From Miscanthus floridulus (Eukaryota > Streptophyta > Magnoliopsida > Poales > Poaceae), in contig NC_089584.1 in the NCBI RefSeq assembly GCF_019320115.1, positions 107,711,799-107,775,798 of the forward strand: a DNA stretch of 64,000 nt. The letters are read 5' to 3'. This document shows, one piece after another, positions 1 through 11,028 of the stretch (its first letter is position 1; each line of letters starts with the position of its first letter). The notes beneath the pieces are model-generated. The model was not told the DNA's origin, did no database searches, and saw only the letters and a list, made by a program, of their open reading frames with translations. The translations under genes and the position numbers were made by a program.

Positions 1-1407
1 CTTACACAGTCCATAAGACATGTCGAGTGACGAGACCCCTATATGCTGGACAAATGCTGCAAAATCTGTTCCAGCACCAGCCACTCTAGTGATCTGGGGG
101 AGAAAAATGTTTTCACTTAAGTACCACAGTAGTTCTTATCCACTCACTCTTTTTCATCACTTGTTTGGACCAGATCAGAGCTATAGAACATCTTTAACAC
201 TGCTGAACATACATACCGGTGGATGATATCGCATCATGGTGTCATACAAGGTTTGAGATGGTTCATCGGGATCTGGTACCTTCGAATAAAGAAATGACGA
301 GAAGGTAAAACGGGAGTCTACATAAACTGTAATATAGAAACAGGGTAGAGCTTGAATACCATTTTACTTGCTTCCCTGATCAATTCATCAAGTTGAGGGG
401 TTGCACGGGGTCTAAGACCCCCAGGACCAAACACTGATATGTCCACGTTCAGGTAAGCTATAGCTCTCGAAGCTAGAGTGTCCATGTTCTCCTCGGCCCA
501 TTCAGTAGATCCTATCTGAGACACTGTTAATCTGAGCATGTGACTTGCAGAGAAGGATATGTAAACCAGTGAGCAAGGAGGTACCAGGGCAAACTCTTCT
601 GCGTCCCAACTACACAGGATTATTGTTCTTCTAGGCCTCCACCCTTTCGCTTGTAGCTTGGACAGCCTCTCCGCGATCTATACAGTGGGAGGAAACTGGA
701 TGCCTTCAGAATTTGGTTTTCGAAGTAGAGTTTCTTGAAATTGTCGAATATGCCATCAAAATGGCCTCGTATAGTCGTATGATTTGCATGCTATATTCAG
801 TAGTAGTAGTTTACCTCAAGCATGGCTGCCGTTCCACTGTTAGGATCAATTGCTCCAAACGTCCAAGCATCACGATGGTTGCCTATGATCACATATCTGC
901 AAATACGTCAAACAATATTTAATCTTTATGGTTTCACGATTCCCATGTGCCACAATGCTGAATTCACTGTTGGCAAATTTGATCAATCTGCGAACTGAGG
1001 AACCATGAACTCAGTCGAACAAATGGGCATATGACATGTTCAATTCGGTGCCTTGTGTTGTGTTCTATTTTGCAGGCTGCAGTTAGCCAAAATTATGCAA
1101 ATCTATACAATATAGAGAGACTAGTTACCTGTCAGGCTCCTCTTTTCCTTCTATCACCGCAAACACATTTTCGATGGTTGCTAGTCTCGTTTCCCTGCAA
1201 ATCGTATAAGTCAATAATCAATAAATTCGTCCTTGAATTCAGACAATACTACCCGGCAGATAATGATTGCTGGTCACTGAGGCACTCACAATGTAGGTGA
1301 GATTCAACACGGCCGGGCAAGGGCCGAGCCGGTACACGGGCGCGCTCTCGCCGCCCTGCCACTTCGGCGGAGCCATGTCGCCGCCCATCGCCTTGAGGAT
1401 CGTCTCC
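1..1407 (-). pseudogene. AMP1/VP8-like glutamate carboxypeptidase gene, downstream exons
   Basis: Minus-strand exons of an M28-family peptidase of the plant AMP1/VIVIPAROUS8 type, related to glutamate carboxypeptidase II. In the family this is an ER-membrane protein that affects meristem size and hormone balance. Exons read from splice signals and similarity, 5' to 3' on the minus strand: 1407-1290 (rest of exon 1, conserved YRLGPCPAVLNLTY), 1194-1129 (ENVFAVIEGKEEPDR), 896-815 ([17 protein letters not shown]), 677-585 ([16 protein letters not shown]), 515-368 ([18 protein letters not shown]), 279-217 (VPDPDEPSQTLYDTMM) and 93-1, which runs off the window. Introns use GT/AG. The expected metal ligands and catalytic Glu are visible: His and Asp in NHRD...IDPNSG, Glu-Glu in DAEE, Asp in NVD. 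These exons look open, but they are cut off from the gene start by the retroelement at 1408-7054, so the gene is very probably dead unless the element is spliced out. Confidence 0.88.
1403..1407. repeat. Target-site duplication TCTCC, left of Reina element
   Basis: The five bases TCTCC directly precede the TG of the 5' LTR and recur at 7055-7059 directly after the CA of the 3' LTR. They fix the insertion point inside exon 1 of the AMP1-like gene. Confidence 0.93.
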
Positions 1408-1699
1408 TGTCGTGCCGGACGACATACAGTGAGCAGGTGGGCATGGAAGGAAGCCGTGTCATGTAAACAGTTAGCATATAAGTCTATTTACGTTTTCTAG
1501 TGATACACTGTCTTGTGGGCCCTGATGGCTAGTCTCTGTAAGAGCACATAAGTGCCGCACCGTTTACTGTAGCGACTAAGACATTCATCAGAAATCAAAC
1601 ACGGCCAAGGCAGAGGGGTTTACCCTGCCGGCGTCCTCGTCACTGATTCTTCTTGCGTGCTCACGTCGACGGCGATCGCCGGCGGCCAAGGGTGTGACA
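1408..1699 (+). repeat. Reina element 5' LTR
   Basis: Begins TGTCGTGCCGGAC and ends GGGTGTGACA. It matches 6761-7054 over its whole length with about 7% differences and one 2 bp indel (tctctg versus tctctctg). Confidence 0.93.
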
Positions 1700-1701
1700 A
1701 G

Positions 1702-1713
1702 TGGTATCAGAGA
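1702..1713 (+). promoter_or_regulatory. Primer-binding site (Met-tRNA type)
   Basis: The sequence TGGTATCAGAG starts two bases after the 5' LTR. This is the usual complement of the 3' end of initiator Met-tRNA in plant retroelements. Confidence 0.88.
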
Positions 1714-2178
1714 CGATCTATCCTCGGCGTGGGTGACGAGCGCGACGCTCTTCCTCATCGCGCCCTACCGCAACTCTGGCGACTCCAGCGGCGGATCTAG
1801 AGGTCCGACGCCCTACCACCACCCCACCTCCACCATCACAGCAATCCGTTGTTCATTATCGCAGTCTGTCGTTCACTCTCAGGTACCATCTCGATCCCGT
1901 CACTTCGATCTACAGCTCGTAATTCCGGTGGGCGGGTTGATCTCCGTCACACCCGTGTGGTGTTCGACGAGAGGTCCCAGAGGTCCCTCCTTTGGGTTGA
2001 GTTGGGTCAGTGACGGCTTTGGTGTCGGCTACCTGGACCTCACCATCTCCACCACCCCAGCATCCCAAATCACTTTCACCAAACCCTAACCCTTCCTCCG
2101 ATTACACTGAGTTGGTTCGGATTCTGCCCATCAGTCACCATGGCTCCACTTAAACCATCGAAACAGACCTAGATTCTG
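1714..2178 (+). other. Leader of the Reina element
   Basis: Untranslated leader between the primer-binding site and the gag start. A 131-residue open frame crosses it (1694-2089), but its low-complexity composition resembles no known protein and I treat it as chance. Confidence 0.6.
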
Positions 2179-5100
2179 TTGGACACCATGGCCAGAAGTG
2201 TTGACGACGAGAAGCAGTTCATGGACCAGGTCATGGAGCACTTCGATCCGTTGCTCACCAGAGTCAATGATATTGGGAAACTTCAACAACAGATGAAAGC
2301 CCAGATGGATATCAGGGGGGCAGCCATGGATAACTACTCAGCTGAACAACACATGATAGCTCAACAAGTCAAAGCCAATGGGGCAGCAGTGGCACAGTTG
2401 ACCATGAGACAATTTGACAATGAGGCTGCATATGATGATGATGATGGGGTATCCATGTTGTTTGAGGAGAAGGCATCATTTCACAATGTCTTTGCCAAGG
2501 ATAAAGGAGCTGTTAAGGCAGAAACTTCCAAGATCAGGAGACCACCACCAAGAATGGGGAAAAGAGACACATTACCTAGCCAAGCTATGCCCAAAATGCA
2601 GTCCTCCAAATTTGATGGTACAGACCCCAAGATATGGAAGGACAATTGTCAGAGTTACTTTGAGCTTTACCAGCTGCCAAATGGCATGTGGATTACAGCT
2701 ACGCATTTGCATTTTGAGGGTAATGCTGCTAAGTGGTACCAAGCTTACAAACAAAACCATACTTTCAAGGATTGGGATCATTTTTGTGTCGTGGTAGAAG
2801 AAGAGTTTGGAGCCGATGACTTTAGAACAGCAATGAATGACTTATTGGACCTCAAGCAGACTAGCACAGTGGAAGAATACACCACCCAGTTCCAAGCCTT
2901 GCAATTCGTTGTGACCATGCACAATCCTAATTATGATGACATGTTTTTCACACCTCATTACATCAGAGGACTCAAGAAAGAGATCAGAGGGACAGTAGAG
3001 AGTCAAATGCCAACAACGGTGCATAAGGCTTCAATCATTGCTAAGGTTCAGCAGGGAGTGCATGACAAAAGCAAGGCTAGATATCAAAGAAATGTCAGTC
3101 AACCAAAACCATACATGCCACCAAGAATTGAAAACAAGCCAGCACCTCAAACCTCTTCTCTGTGGAAGGATAGCCAATTAAGGGACTACAGGAAGGCAAA
3201 TGGCCTTTGTTTCAATTGTGGTGACAAATTTGTACCTGGCCACCTAGAAGTGTGTCCTAAGAGAAACAAGCCTCAAGCTAATGCATTGGTCATTAATGAC
3301 CTTGATAGAGAACTGCCTGATGATGTCCTCAATCAACTGGCAGCCGAAGATACACTTCATGAGGAATTTTGCCAGCTGTCATTGCATGCTATTTCCAGTG
3401 TGGACAACACAAACTGCATCAAGCTAAAAGCTAGAGTTCTGGATAAAGTGATGCTCATCCTTGTGGACAGTGGTAGCTCACATAGCTTCATTAGCTCTCA
3501 GTTTGTTGCTCTGGCCAAGTTACCTATAGTGTCCACCCAAGATAAAAAAGTGAAGCTAGCAAATGGGGAATGGATGATCACCAACCGAAAGGTACAAGGG
3601 TTGTCCTGGTATTGCCAAGGCCATACACTGTCTACTGATATGGTGGTCTTGGATATGCATCCATATGATGCCATCCTTGGTTTTGATTGGCTTCAATCCA
3701 ATAGTCCAATGCAATGTGACTGGCAACATAAAACTCTAGAATTTTGTGTCGAGGGCAAACCTATCAAGCTGAAAGGAATCACAGAACCCCCACTACAACT
3801 TCAATCTATCTCGACCACTAAGGTATTTAACTCCACCAAGGGCAATGACATATGGGCTTTTGTTCTTTTGGACTATGTACCAGCAACCAACATATCCACA
3901 CCTAGTGACACTTCCCAACAATCTAAAATTCTAGACATTCTTTCAACCTATAGTGATGTGTTCACTGATCCCAAAGCCTTACCACCCCAAAGAGCCTATG
4001 ACCATACCATCCCACTTTTGCCTGGATCTATTCCTATCAATTCTAAATCTTACCACTATTCACCATTACACAAAACTGAGATAGAGAGACAAGTCTAGGA
4101 GCTTTTACAAGCTGGCTTGATAGCTCACAGCCATAGTCTCTTTGCTTCACCAGTCCTTTTGGTCAAAAAGAAGGATGGCACCTAGAGATTTTGTATAGAC
4201 TATAGAAAATTGAATGACATCATAATCAAAAACAGATTTCCCATGCCAGTCATTGAAGAAATCTTAGATGAATTGCATGGAGCTAAGTTCTTCACCAAGC
4301 TTGATATGAGGTCAGGATATCATCAAGTGAGAATGCATCCAAAGGATGAGTACAAAACTACATTCAAAACTCATCACGACCACTATCAGCTCAAGGTGAT
4401 GCCATTTGGACTCACAAATGCACCTACTACTTTTCAGTGCATCATGAATCAAATCTTGTAGCCATTTCTTAGGAAATTTGTTTTGGTCTTCTTAGATGAC
4501 ATCCTAATTTTTAGTGCCACTATGGAAGACCACAAACATCATTTGCAGCAGGTCTTAGCTGAATTGAGAAAACATAGACTTTTCCTCAAAGAGAGCAAAT
4601 GTTCTTTTGCACAGTCACGTTTGGAATATTTATGACACATTATATCAGCAGAAGGGATGTCCATGGATCTAAACAAGATCTCAGCTATGCTCCGCTGGCC
4701 AGCTCCTACTTCATTCATAAAGTTGAGAGCATTCATGGGTCTTACAGGCTACTACAGACAGTTTGTAAAAGGTTATGGAGTCCTAACCAAACCACTGACC
4801 AACTTGCTCAGACTGAAACAGTTCACTTGGCCTCCTAAAGCCCAGTCATTATTTGACAATGTTAAAGTGGCAATGATAAGAACACATGTCCTGGCTTTGC
4901 CCAACTTCCAAGAACCCTTTACAAATGAAACAGATGCTTGCCATGATGGCATTGGAGCTGTGTTGATGCAGCAAGGTCAACCCATTGCTTATCTTAGCAA
5001 AGCCTTAGGAGAGAAACATAAAGCATTATCCATATATGAAAAGGAGTTCTTGGCTCTGATCATGGCAGTGAAAATGTGGAGAGCTTATTTACAAAGGCAA

Positions 5101-6510
5101 GAGTTTATTATAGTAACAGATCACAAATCCCTAGCATATCTCAATGAACAAAATCTACACTCTGAGATGCAGAGGAAAGCAATGACAAGGCTAATAGGAC
5201 TGCATTTCAAGATTGTCTACAGATAAGGCAAAGAAAATGTGGCAGTTGATGCCCTCTCTAGAGTAGCCCATCTCATGTCATTACAAGCTGTGTCTTCAGT
5301 GCAACCTGCTTGGATACAGGAAGTTCTTAATTCTTATACCACAGATCCTCAAGCCCAGCAACTCCTGACCAGGTTAGCCATCTCCAGTCTAGATGCCCAG
5401 GGTTACAGTTTGGATAGAGGGTTGATAAGGCACCATGGCAAAGTCTAGTTTGCTCAAAATGCAGCACTTCAAACAAAAATCATTGCTGCCTATCATTCTA
5501 GTGCTCTTGGAGGACACTCAGGTATTGCTGCTACCTACCACAGACTTAAAAGGCATTTTGCTTGGAAAGATATGAAACAGGATGTGGAATCATTTATCAA
5601 ACAGTGCTCTATCTATCAACAATCTAAACACTCCAACAATCATCCATTGGGCTTACTCCAACCCCTGCCAATTCCAGAAGGTGTATGGAGGGATTTGTCC
5701 AGGGACTTTATAGAAGGCTTACCCAAATCCCAAGGCTTTAGTGTAATCTTGGTGGTGGTCGACAGGCTCACTAAATTTGCCCATTTTCTACCAGTCAAAC
5801 ACCCATACACTGCAGCAACTATTGCATAGCTTTTCATGGACAATGTAGTCAAACTACATGGCTTACCAAGTATAATAGTCACTGACAGGGACACTATATT
5901 TCTCAGTCACTTTTGGAAAGAGTTGTTTAAGTTGTATAAAGTCAACCTCCAACTCAGCACTGCCTACCATCCCCAAATAGATGGACAGACTAAAAGAGTC
6001 AACCAATGTTTGGAAATGTATCTCCGATGCTCTGTGTAAGACTCCCCAAAAGCTTGGACTTAATGGTTGTCATTAGCGGAACTGTGGTACAATTCATCCT
6101 ATCATACTGCACTGGGATGCTCACCTTTTAAGGCTCTGTATGGCTACGAACCTAATGTGGGGGCAGTTCCTAATGTCCCAGCTTCAACATCAACCACCAT
6201 CACTGAGATCATTGAAAACAGGGAATTGCACTTAGAAGCCCTAAAGACAAATCTAGCCAAAGCACATAATCATATGAAATTGCTGGCAGATCAGAAGAGG
6301 CAGGATTATCATTTCTCTATTGGCGATCAGGTGTTGCTGAAACTCTAGCCATACACACAATCCTCTATGGCTAACAGACCCTTTCCAAAGCTAGCTTACA
6401 AGTACTTCGGACCATATACAGTACAGGAGCGCATTGGAAATGTGGCCTATCGGCTTGAATTGCTAGAAGGATCTTTATTTCATCCTGTTTTCACATTTCT
6501 CAGCTAAAGC
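2179..6510 (+). pseudogene. Reina gag-pol polyprotein, degenerate
   Basis: A single frame runs from the ATG at 2179 to about 6500. Residues 1-639 are uninterrupted: gag (about 130-300), a zinc-knuckle-like CFNCGDKFVPGHLEVC (about 344-359), and an aspartic protease with DSGSSHSF from Asp430 followed by ILGFDWL. Reverse transcriptase follows with [35 protein letters not shown] and the catalytic FLDD near 4490-4510, then RNase H (TDACHDGIGAVL, VTDHKSLAYL). Integrase has a zinc-binding region near 5490-5630 and the core Asp residues (RDFIEGLP, VTDRDTIF). The expected catalytic Glu in the DGQTxRVN motif is Lys. At least nine in-frame stops occur (first at 4096, then near 4183, 4459, 4633, 5224, 5446, 5827, 6037, 6061), mostly explained by CAG or TGG changing to TAG, TGA or TAA. 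A one-base deletion near 6495 breaks the frame before FHPVF...LKPF. Confidence 0.92.
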
Positions 6511-6760
6511 CTTTCATTGCAGACTATACTCCTATATATGATACCCTTCCAGTCACTACCGACTTAGAAGCTACAGCGGCCAAGCCTAAAGCCCTAGAGC
6601 GCCGATTGGTCAAGAAAGGCAACACGGCGATTCCTCAAGTCAAGGTCACCTAGACTGGCCTTCCACCATCAGCTACGACTTGGGAAGATTACAATGTGCT
6701 CAAGAAGAGATTCCCAGATGCGCCGGCTTGGGGACAAGCGGCACCTCAAGGGGGGGAAGA
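6511..6760 (+). pseudogene. Integrase tail and chromodomain of the Reina element
   Basis: After the one-base deletion, a second frame continues from LKPFIADYTP into a chromodomain-like segment: ALERRLVKKGN, an aromatic position now TAG (VKVT*TGLP, probably from TGG), then SATTWEDYNVLKKRFP and APAWGQA. Such chromodomains are thought to guide integration to heterochromatin. The left edge of the 7.36 kb tandem duplication falls inside it at 6671. A polypurine tract (6748-6760) abuts the 3' LTR. Confidence 0.82.
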
Positions 6761-7054
6761 TGTCATGCTGGACGACATACAGTGAGTAGGTGGCCATGGA
6801 AGGAAGCCGTGTCATGTAAACAGTTAGCGTATAAGTCTATTTACATTTTCCAGTGATACACTATCTTGTGGGCCCTGATGGCTAGTCTCTCTGTAAGAGC
6901 ACATAAGTGCCGCACTGTTTATGGTAGCGACTAAGACATTCATCAGAAATCAAACACAGCCAAGGCAGAGGGGTTTACCCCGCCGGCATCCTCGTCACTA
7001 ATTCTTCTTGCGTGTTCACATCGACGATGATCGCCGGTGGCCAAGGGTGTGACA
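6761..7054 (+). repeat. Reina element 3' LTR
   Basis: Begins TGTCATGCTGGAC right after the polypurine tract and ends GGGTGTGACA. It is followed by TCTCC, the second copy of the target duplication. Confidence 0.93.
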
Positions 7055-7938
7055 TCTCCCTATCCCTGGCCGACACCGGCAGTGCCGGGATGCCCGACAT
7101 CACCTCGCTGCCATCTAGCTCCTCCATGCTCAGCCGCTCGTAGTCGTCCCTAGCCGCGCACGATGGCCACAACGACATGGTCGGGTCACCGTTCCCGTAG
7201 TGCAGGGTCCTGACCTACACGCTTGTCGGTGGCAGCCACCGTGCGTCGGGGAACCACTTGCGCTTCTCCCCCTTCTCCGTGCTCCCACCGAAGTCCTTGG
7301 CATCGGTGTACACAATAGCAGCGGTGGCGCCCATGGCGCGCGTGTTCCGCACCATGTCCTCGCAGTGGATGTCACCGTACCGCACGAGCGCGACCTTGCC
7401 CGCAACATCGACCCCATGGGAGGCGAGGTAGGCATAATCCTCATTGTGGCCATAGTTGGCGTAGACGACCTCGGTGGTGATGGAGCCAGATCTCGAGTAG
7501 GCGAAGTACGTCGGGAGGACCTCTGCTGTGGCCTCGGCGTACGGGTTGCCTTCATAGGTCTCTTGCACCAAGGAGAATGGCCTAGAGGCAAGGCCGGGCA
7601 CCACGGCGAGGGAGAGGGAGCAGTAGACGAGGTAGGAGAGGAGCACTGAGTAAGAGGGTGATATGCGCTGGGAAGGAGAGGGAGGAGAACACGTAGAGCA
7701 CGTAGCGGGTGGCGGCCGCATTGGCCTCGATGCCAGCGACATGGGGGCGGAGGGTGAGCACGCGGAGGTGGGCGACCATGGTGGCGTTGGAACTGAGGGT
7801 GAGGAATAACGCGTGGTAGTATGATCAATTGGTTGGCACGAGGAGGTGGTAGGACGCGACAAGAGCTACCGTGATGGCGAGGAACGAGAGGAACCTGCGC
7901 CTCCCGGCTGCGCCGCCACCATTGGCGGCTCTGGGCAT
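7055..7938 (-). pseudogene. AMP1/VP8-like gene, 5' part of exon 1 (copy 1)
   Basis: Start of the gene whose later exons lie at 1-1407. The ATG at 7938-7936 opens a protein with a short Arg-rich N terminus followed by one hydrophobic anchor (residues about 15-34, FLSFLAITVALVASYHLLV), the expected type II membrane topology. A PA-domain segment follows (EVVYANYGHNEDYAYLAS, KVALVRYGDIHCEDMVRN, YTDAKDFGG), then YGNGDPTMSLWPSC and GIPALPVSARDRE, which joins exactly to the sequence at 1407 once the retroelement and one copy of its TCTCC target duplication are removed. Defects: an in-frame TGA at codon 38 (7827-7825), a one-base frameshift near 7655 between residues FPAHIT and YSVLLSY, and an in-frame TAG around 7212-7214 where the family has Gln. 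Between these lesions the reading frames stay long and conserved, so inactivation is fairly recent. Confidence 0.87.
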
Positions 7939-8917
7939 GGGAGAGTGGAGGAGCGGCTGCCGCTATTTGCCACCGTGAGGCGTGGCCATGGCGCTCGCAC
8001 TCGAGAGCTCGACCTTAGGAGTCAGGACTACTCAGGAGGTGGGAAGTGATTAGGGAAATGCTCGATAGGTCAGTGCTTCAATTATCGTCAAAACGAACTT
8101 TGTTTCCTCGGGGGGGGGGGGGGGGCGGCGGCCTTTGTACTTTTTGTAGAGGATCTTATGTTCAAATTGTAGCAACATCATTATGTTAAACCCAACCACA
8201 GGCTTGTTGTTTGTCTATCGTGCTTACAAACTTTTCTTTCGTAGAAAGCTATTATAGGTATAGTTAAATTAAAATGGTTACAAGTTATCAAATTTAATTA
8301 AAAATGCACCGATATTATTAAGTTAGTATTGCTTAATTTATCATGTACTTCCATCGTTACGAATTATGAGATGTTTTGACTTTTCTAGATAATGTATCTA
8401 GACATAGCGTATACCTAGATGCATAATAAAAGTTATGTACCTCGAAACGCCACTTCATCCAAACATATAAGGTTTTTGAACGGAGGGATTTCCTTTTGGG
8501 TAGATAGAGTAGTAAGTCGGATGCTCCGAATGTTTTGTACACAGCCTCTCCGATAACAGCAGTTTGGGAATTGGGACCCAACCTAAGGTAATAAATAGCG
8601 GACATCGTGTTTGTAGCGAATTGATGTCTACATAGCAAATCGCGGATAGCAGACGCTAAGTTCTAATAGTTGCATCCAATAATTATGCATAAATATATGT
8701 ATGCATATCATGAGTAATGACTCTTCACACATTTGTCGTAACTGAAAATCAAATTATTGATAGATTAGTGAACATAGAACTTCAAAAATAAATAATTAAA
8801 TATATATTTAGTTGAACTCAAATAATTGATGTTTCGGTCCAACATAACTTATATTAAGAAATAAACATGATTTTTTAGTTGATTTAGTAACACGATGTTT
8901 CTTGTTGATTTAATGGC
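7939..8917. other. Upstream region of the AMP1-like gene
   Basis: Presumed 5' UTR and promoter side of the minus-strand gene, without a convincing open frame. It holds a run of 16 G at 8110-8125, then AT-rich DNA with a decayed MITE (8344-8488). No clear TATA box can be assigned. Confidence 0.5.
8344..8488. mobile_element. Decayed Stowaway-like MITE
   Basis: Ends resemble the CTCCCTCCGT...ACGGAGGGA termini of grass Stowaway elements in degraded form (acttccatcgtt at the left, gaacggagggat at the right). The interior has the typical TTTTGACTTTTCTAGATA and CTAGACATAGC arms. The copy in the duplication is at 15704-15848. Confidence 0.6.
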
Positions 8918-8922
8918 TTGTC

Positions 8923-10818
8923 TAAAAGCTCTAGTATGATTTTGGTGAATTGATAAAACCCTAAGTGCTAACCTAGTTTATCAAGTGATCATGAGATAGG
9001 TAGCACATTCCAAGTGGCGAAGCAAATGAAGATCATGACATGACGATGGTGATGCCATGGTGATGATCAATTGCTTGGACTTGAAAAGAAGAAAGAGAAA
9101 AACAAAAGGCTCAAGGCAAAGGTATAAATAGTAGGAGCTATTTTGTTTTGGTGATCAAGATACTTAGAGAGTGTGATCACATTTAGGTTCAATAGCCATA
9201 CTATTAAGAGGGGTGAAACTCATATCGGAATGCGGTTATCAAAGTGCCATTAGATGCTCTAACTCATTGCATATGCATTTAGGATCTAGTGGAGTGCTAA
9301 CACCCTTGAAAATGTTTATGAAAATATGCTAACACATGTGCACAAGGTGATACACTTGATGGTTGGCACATTTGAGCAAGGGTTAGGAACTTCACCGGCG
9401 TCCTAGACAGAAAAGTCAGAGGTCACTGTAAGTGACCGAACGCTAGTCTCGGTTGGACCGGTGCGTCCAGTTAGTGGCAGCAGAGGACGCGCAACATCAG
9501 TCTCTGATCGGATGCTGAGTCACAAACTGACCGGATGCTGGATGCCTGCGTTCGATCCTGCTGATGTGGCAACACACAGTGTTGAAGGTGGCTGACCGGG
9601 CACTGGCTGTGTCCAGTCGTGAAAAGTCATCTCTGGATGCTTACTGGAAACGACCGGACGCTAGGGTTCAGCGTCCGGTCACTTTGAGCTGCTGCGTCCG
9701 GTCGTCACTTGATCGTTGAGATCGGGCGATCAACATTTGAAGAGAGGGACACGTGGCACACATCGCGTGACCGGACGCTGAGGTCCAACGTTCGGTCAAT
9801 ATGACCGGAGCATTCGGTCACCCCGTGTTGTGCCCAGTGAAGAGGTACAACGACTCTATTTCGTGGGGGCTTCTATTTAAGCCCCATAGCCGGCTCAAGC
9901 TCACTCTCTTGGCCATTTGCATTGACATAACAATCTTGTGAGCTTAGCCAAAGCCCTCCCACTCATGTCCATCATTGATTCATCATCTTTGTAAGATTGA
10001 GAGAGAATCCAAGTGCATTGCTTGAGTGTTTGTATCTAGAGGCACTTGGTGTTCGTGTTTCGCTGCGGGATTCGCTTGTTACTCTTGGTGGTTGCCGCCA
10101 CCTAGACGGCTTGGAGCAGCGAGGATCGTCGAGCGGAGAGTGGTGATTGTCTCCGGCTCTGATCGTGGTGATTGTGAGGGGTTCTTGATCTTTCCCCAGT
10201 GGAGAGCCAAAAGGTACTCTAGTGGATTGCTCGTGGCTTGTGTGATCCTCATCTTGTATTGGTTGTGCGGCACCCTATTGAGGGTTTGGCGTGTGATGCC
10301 AATTAGCTCGTGAACCTCCAAGTGGGTGAATCGCCACAACGAGGACTAGCTTGCCGGCAAGCAAGTGAACCTCGGTAAAAAATAATAATTGTGTCATCAT
10401 TTGATTCCGAGGTGATTGGTTTTCATTGTTATTCATTCTTGTGATTGATTGGCTCCTTCCTCGACACGGCGGTATAACCTTCTTGCTCACTCTCTTTATA
10501 TTACCGTAAACTAGTTGTCAAACTCTTTAGTGCAGCTAGTTGTGAGAGCTTGTTAGTTTGGTTAGTGTGGCTCTTTAGTTAGCTTTTGAGAGCACACTAA
10601 CTTAGTGTAGTGTCATAGCTATTGTGTGGATAGAAACTATATAAACTAGAATTGTGGTAGGTGATTTGCTATTTTAGTAGGCTAGCGCAATACTTGCTTC
10701 GCCTCATAATGCCAGCGTAACACTTGCTTCGCCTCATAGTTGTCTAACCGGTTTGTTAAGTGTTGTTGTAGAATTTTTAATAGGCTATTCACCCTTCTCT
10801 AGCCATTAGGACCTTTTA
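8923..10818 (+). mobile_element. Solo LTR of a Maximus/SIRE-like copia element (copy 1)
   Basis: An 1896 bp LTR without internal region, bounded by the duplication TTGTC (8918-8922 and 10819-10823). It matches the LTRs of the copia element at 23111-57946 from the AAAGCTCTAG start to the CTAGCCATTAGGACC end. Both termini are mutated: TG to TA at the start and CA to TA at the end. It contains a TATTTAA box at 9874-9880 within a palindromic GGGGCTTCTATTTAAGCCCC and an array of CCGGACG-type inverted repeats (9420-9830). It arose by LTR-LTR recombination. Confidence 0.92.
9865..9890 (+). promoter_or_regulatory. TATA-like box of the copia-type LTR
   Basis: TATTTAA at 9874-9880 lies between GGGGCTT and AAGCCCC. 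The same block recurs at 17225-17250, 24186-24192, 34916-34922 (arms altered) and 57041-57047, so it is conserved in all copies of this LTR. It is the likely core promoter at the U3/R border. Confidence 0.6.
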
Positions 10819-10823
10819 TTGTC

Positions 10824-11028
10824 ATTAATTAGTTTTTAGAAACAATGGGTCCACTAATCAGGGAATGGAGATAGGAAAGTGTGGCAGCAAGTCAGTGATT
10901 ATCCAATATCTTTTTAAAAAATATCACTATTCCAAAGCCTTGTGACATATGCTTTTGTTTTAGCCTTTTAGGCATTCAACCTCCATAGAGTACAAATCAT
11001 TTGTTTCATTCTTGGTCCAACCATCTAA
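10824..11028. other. Intergenic stretch without recognised feature
   Basis: AT-rich DNA between the solo LTR and the first Tourist-like MITE. I see no gene or structure in it. The same holds for 18184-18388 in the second copy. Confidence 0.5.

Larger units (their letters stand above)
1408..7054 (+). mobile_element. Reina-clade Ty3/gypsy chromovirus
   Basis: A complete LTR retrotransposon of 5647 bp with 292-294 bp LTRs, a Met-tRNA primer-binding site, one gag-pol reading frame, a C-terminal chromodomain and a purine tract. Domain order is gag, protease, RT, RNase H, integrase, chromodomain, which is Ty3/gypsy. Small size, short LTRs and an integrase-linked chromodomain of the TWEDYNVLKKRFP type point to the Reina clade (inference from known clade features). 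It is flanked by the 5 bp duplication TCTCC. By eye the two LTRs differ at about 20 positions out of 292, nearly all C/T or G/A, so it is not young. It cannot be autonomous because of many stop codons. Confidence 0.92.

Noticed and set aside
1694..2089. 131-codon open frame in the Reina leader
   Set aside because: It begins inside the LTR, has low-complexity composition and resembles no family; more likely untranslated leader.
7130..7828. 232-codon minus-strand open frame rich in Pro, Arg and Ser
   Set aside because: It is the wrong frame of the AMP1-like exon; the conserved protein reads in the neighbouring frames. The same applies to 14573-15187 and to the plus-strand frames at 7200-7649 and 14616-15008.
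10026..10313. 95-codon frame repeated at 17386, 24338 and (87 codons) 57187
   Set aside because: It recurs because it lies inside the copia-type LTR, and its sequence drifts without regard to codon position. Not a gene.
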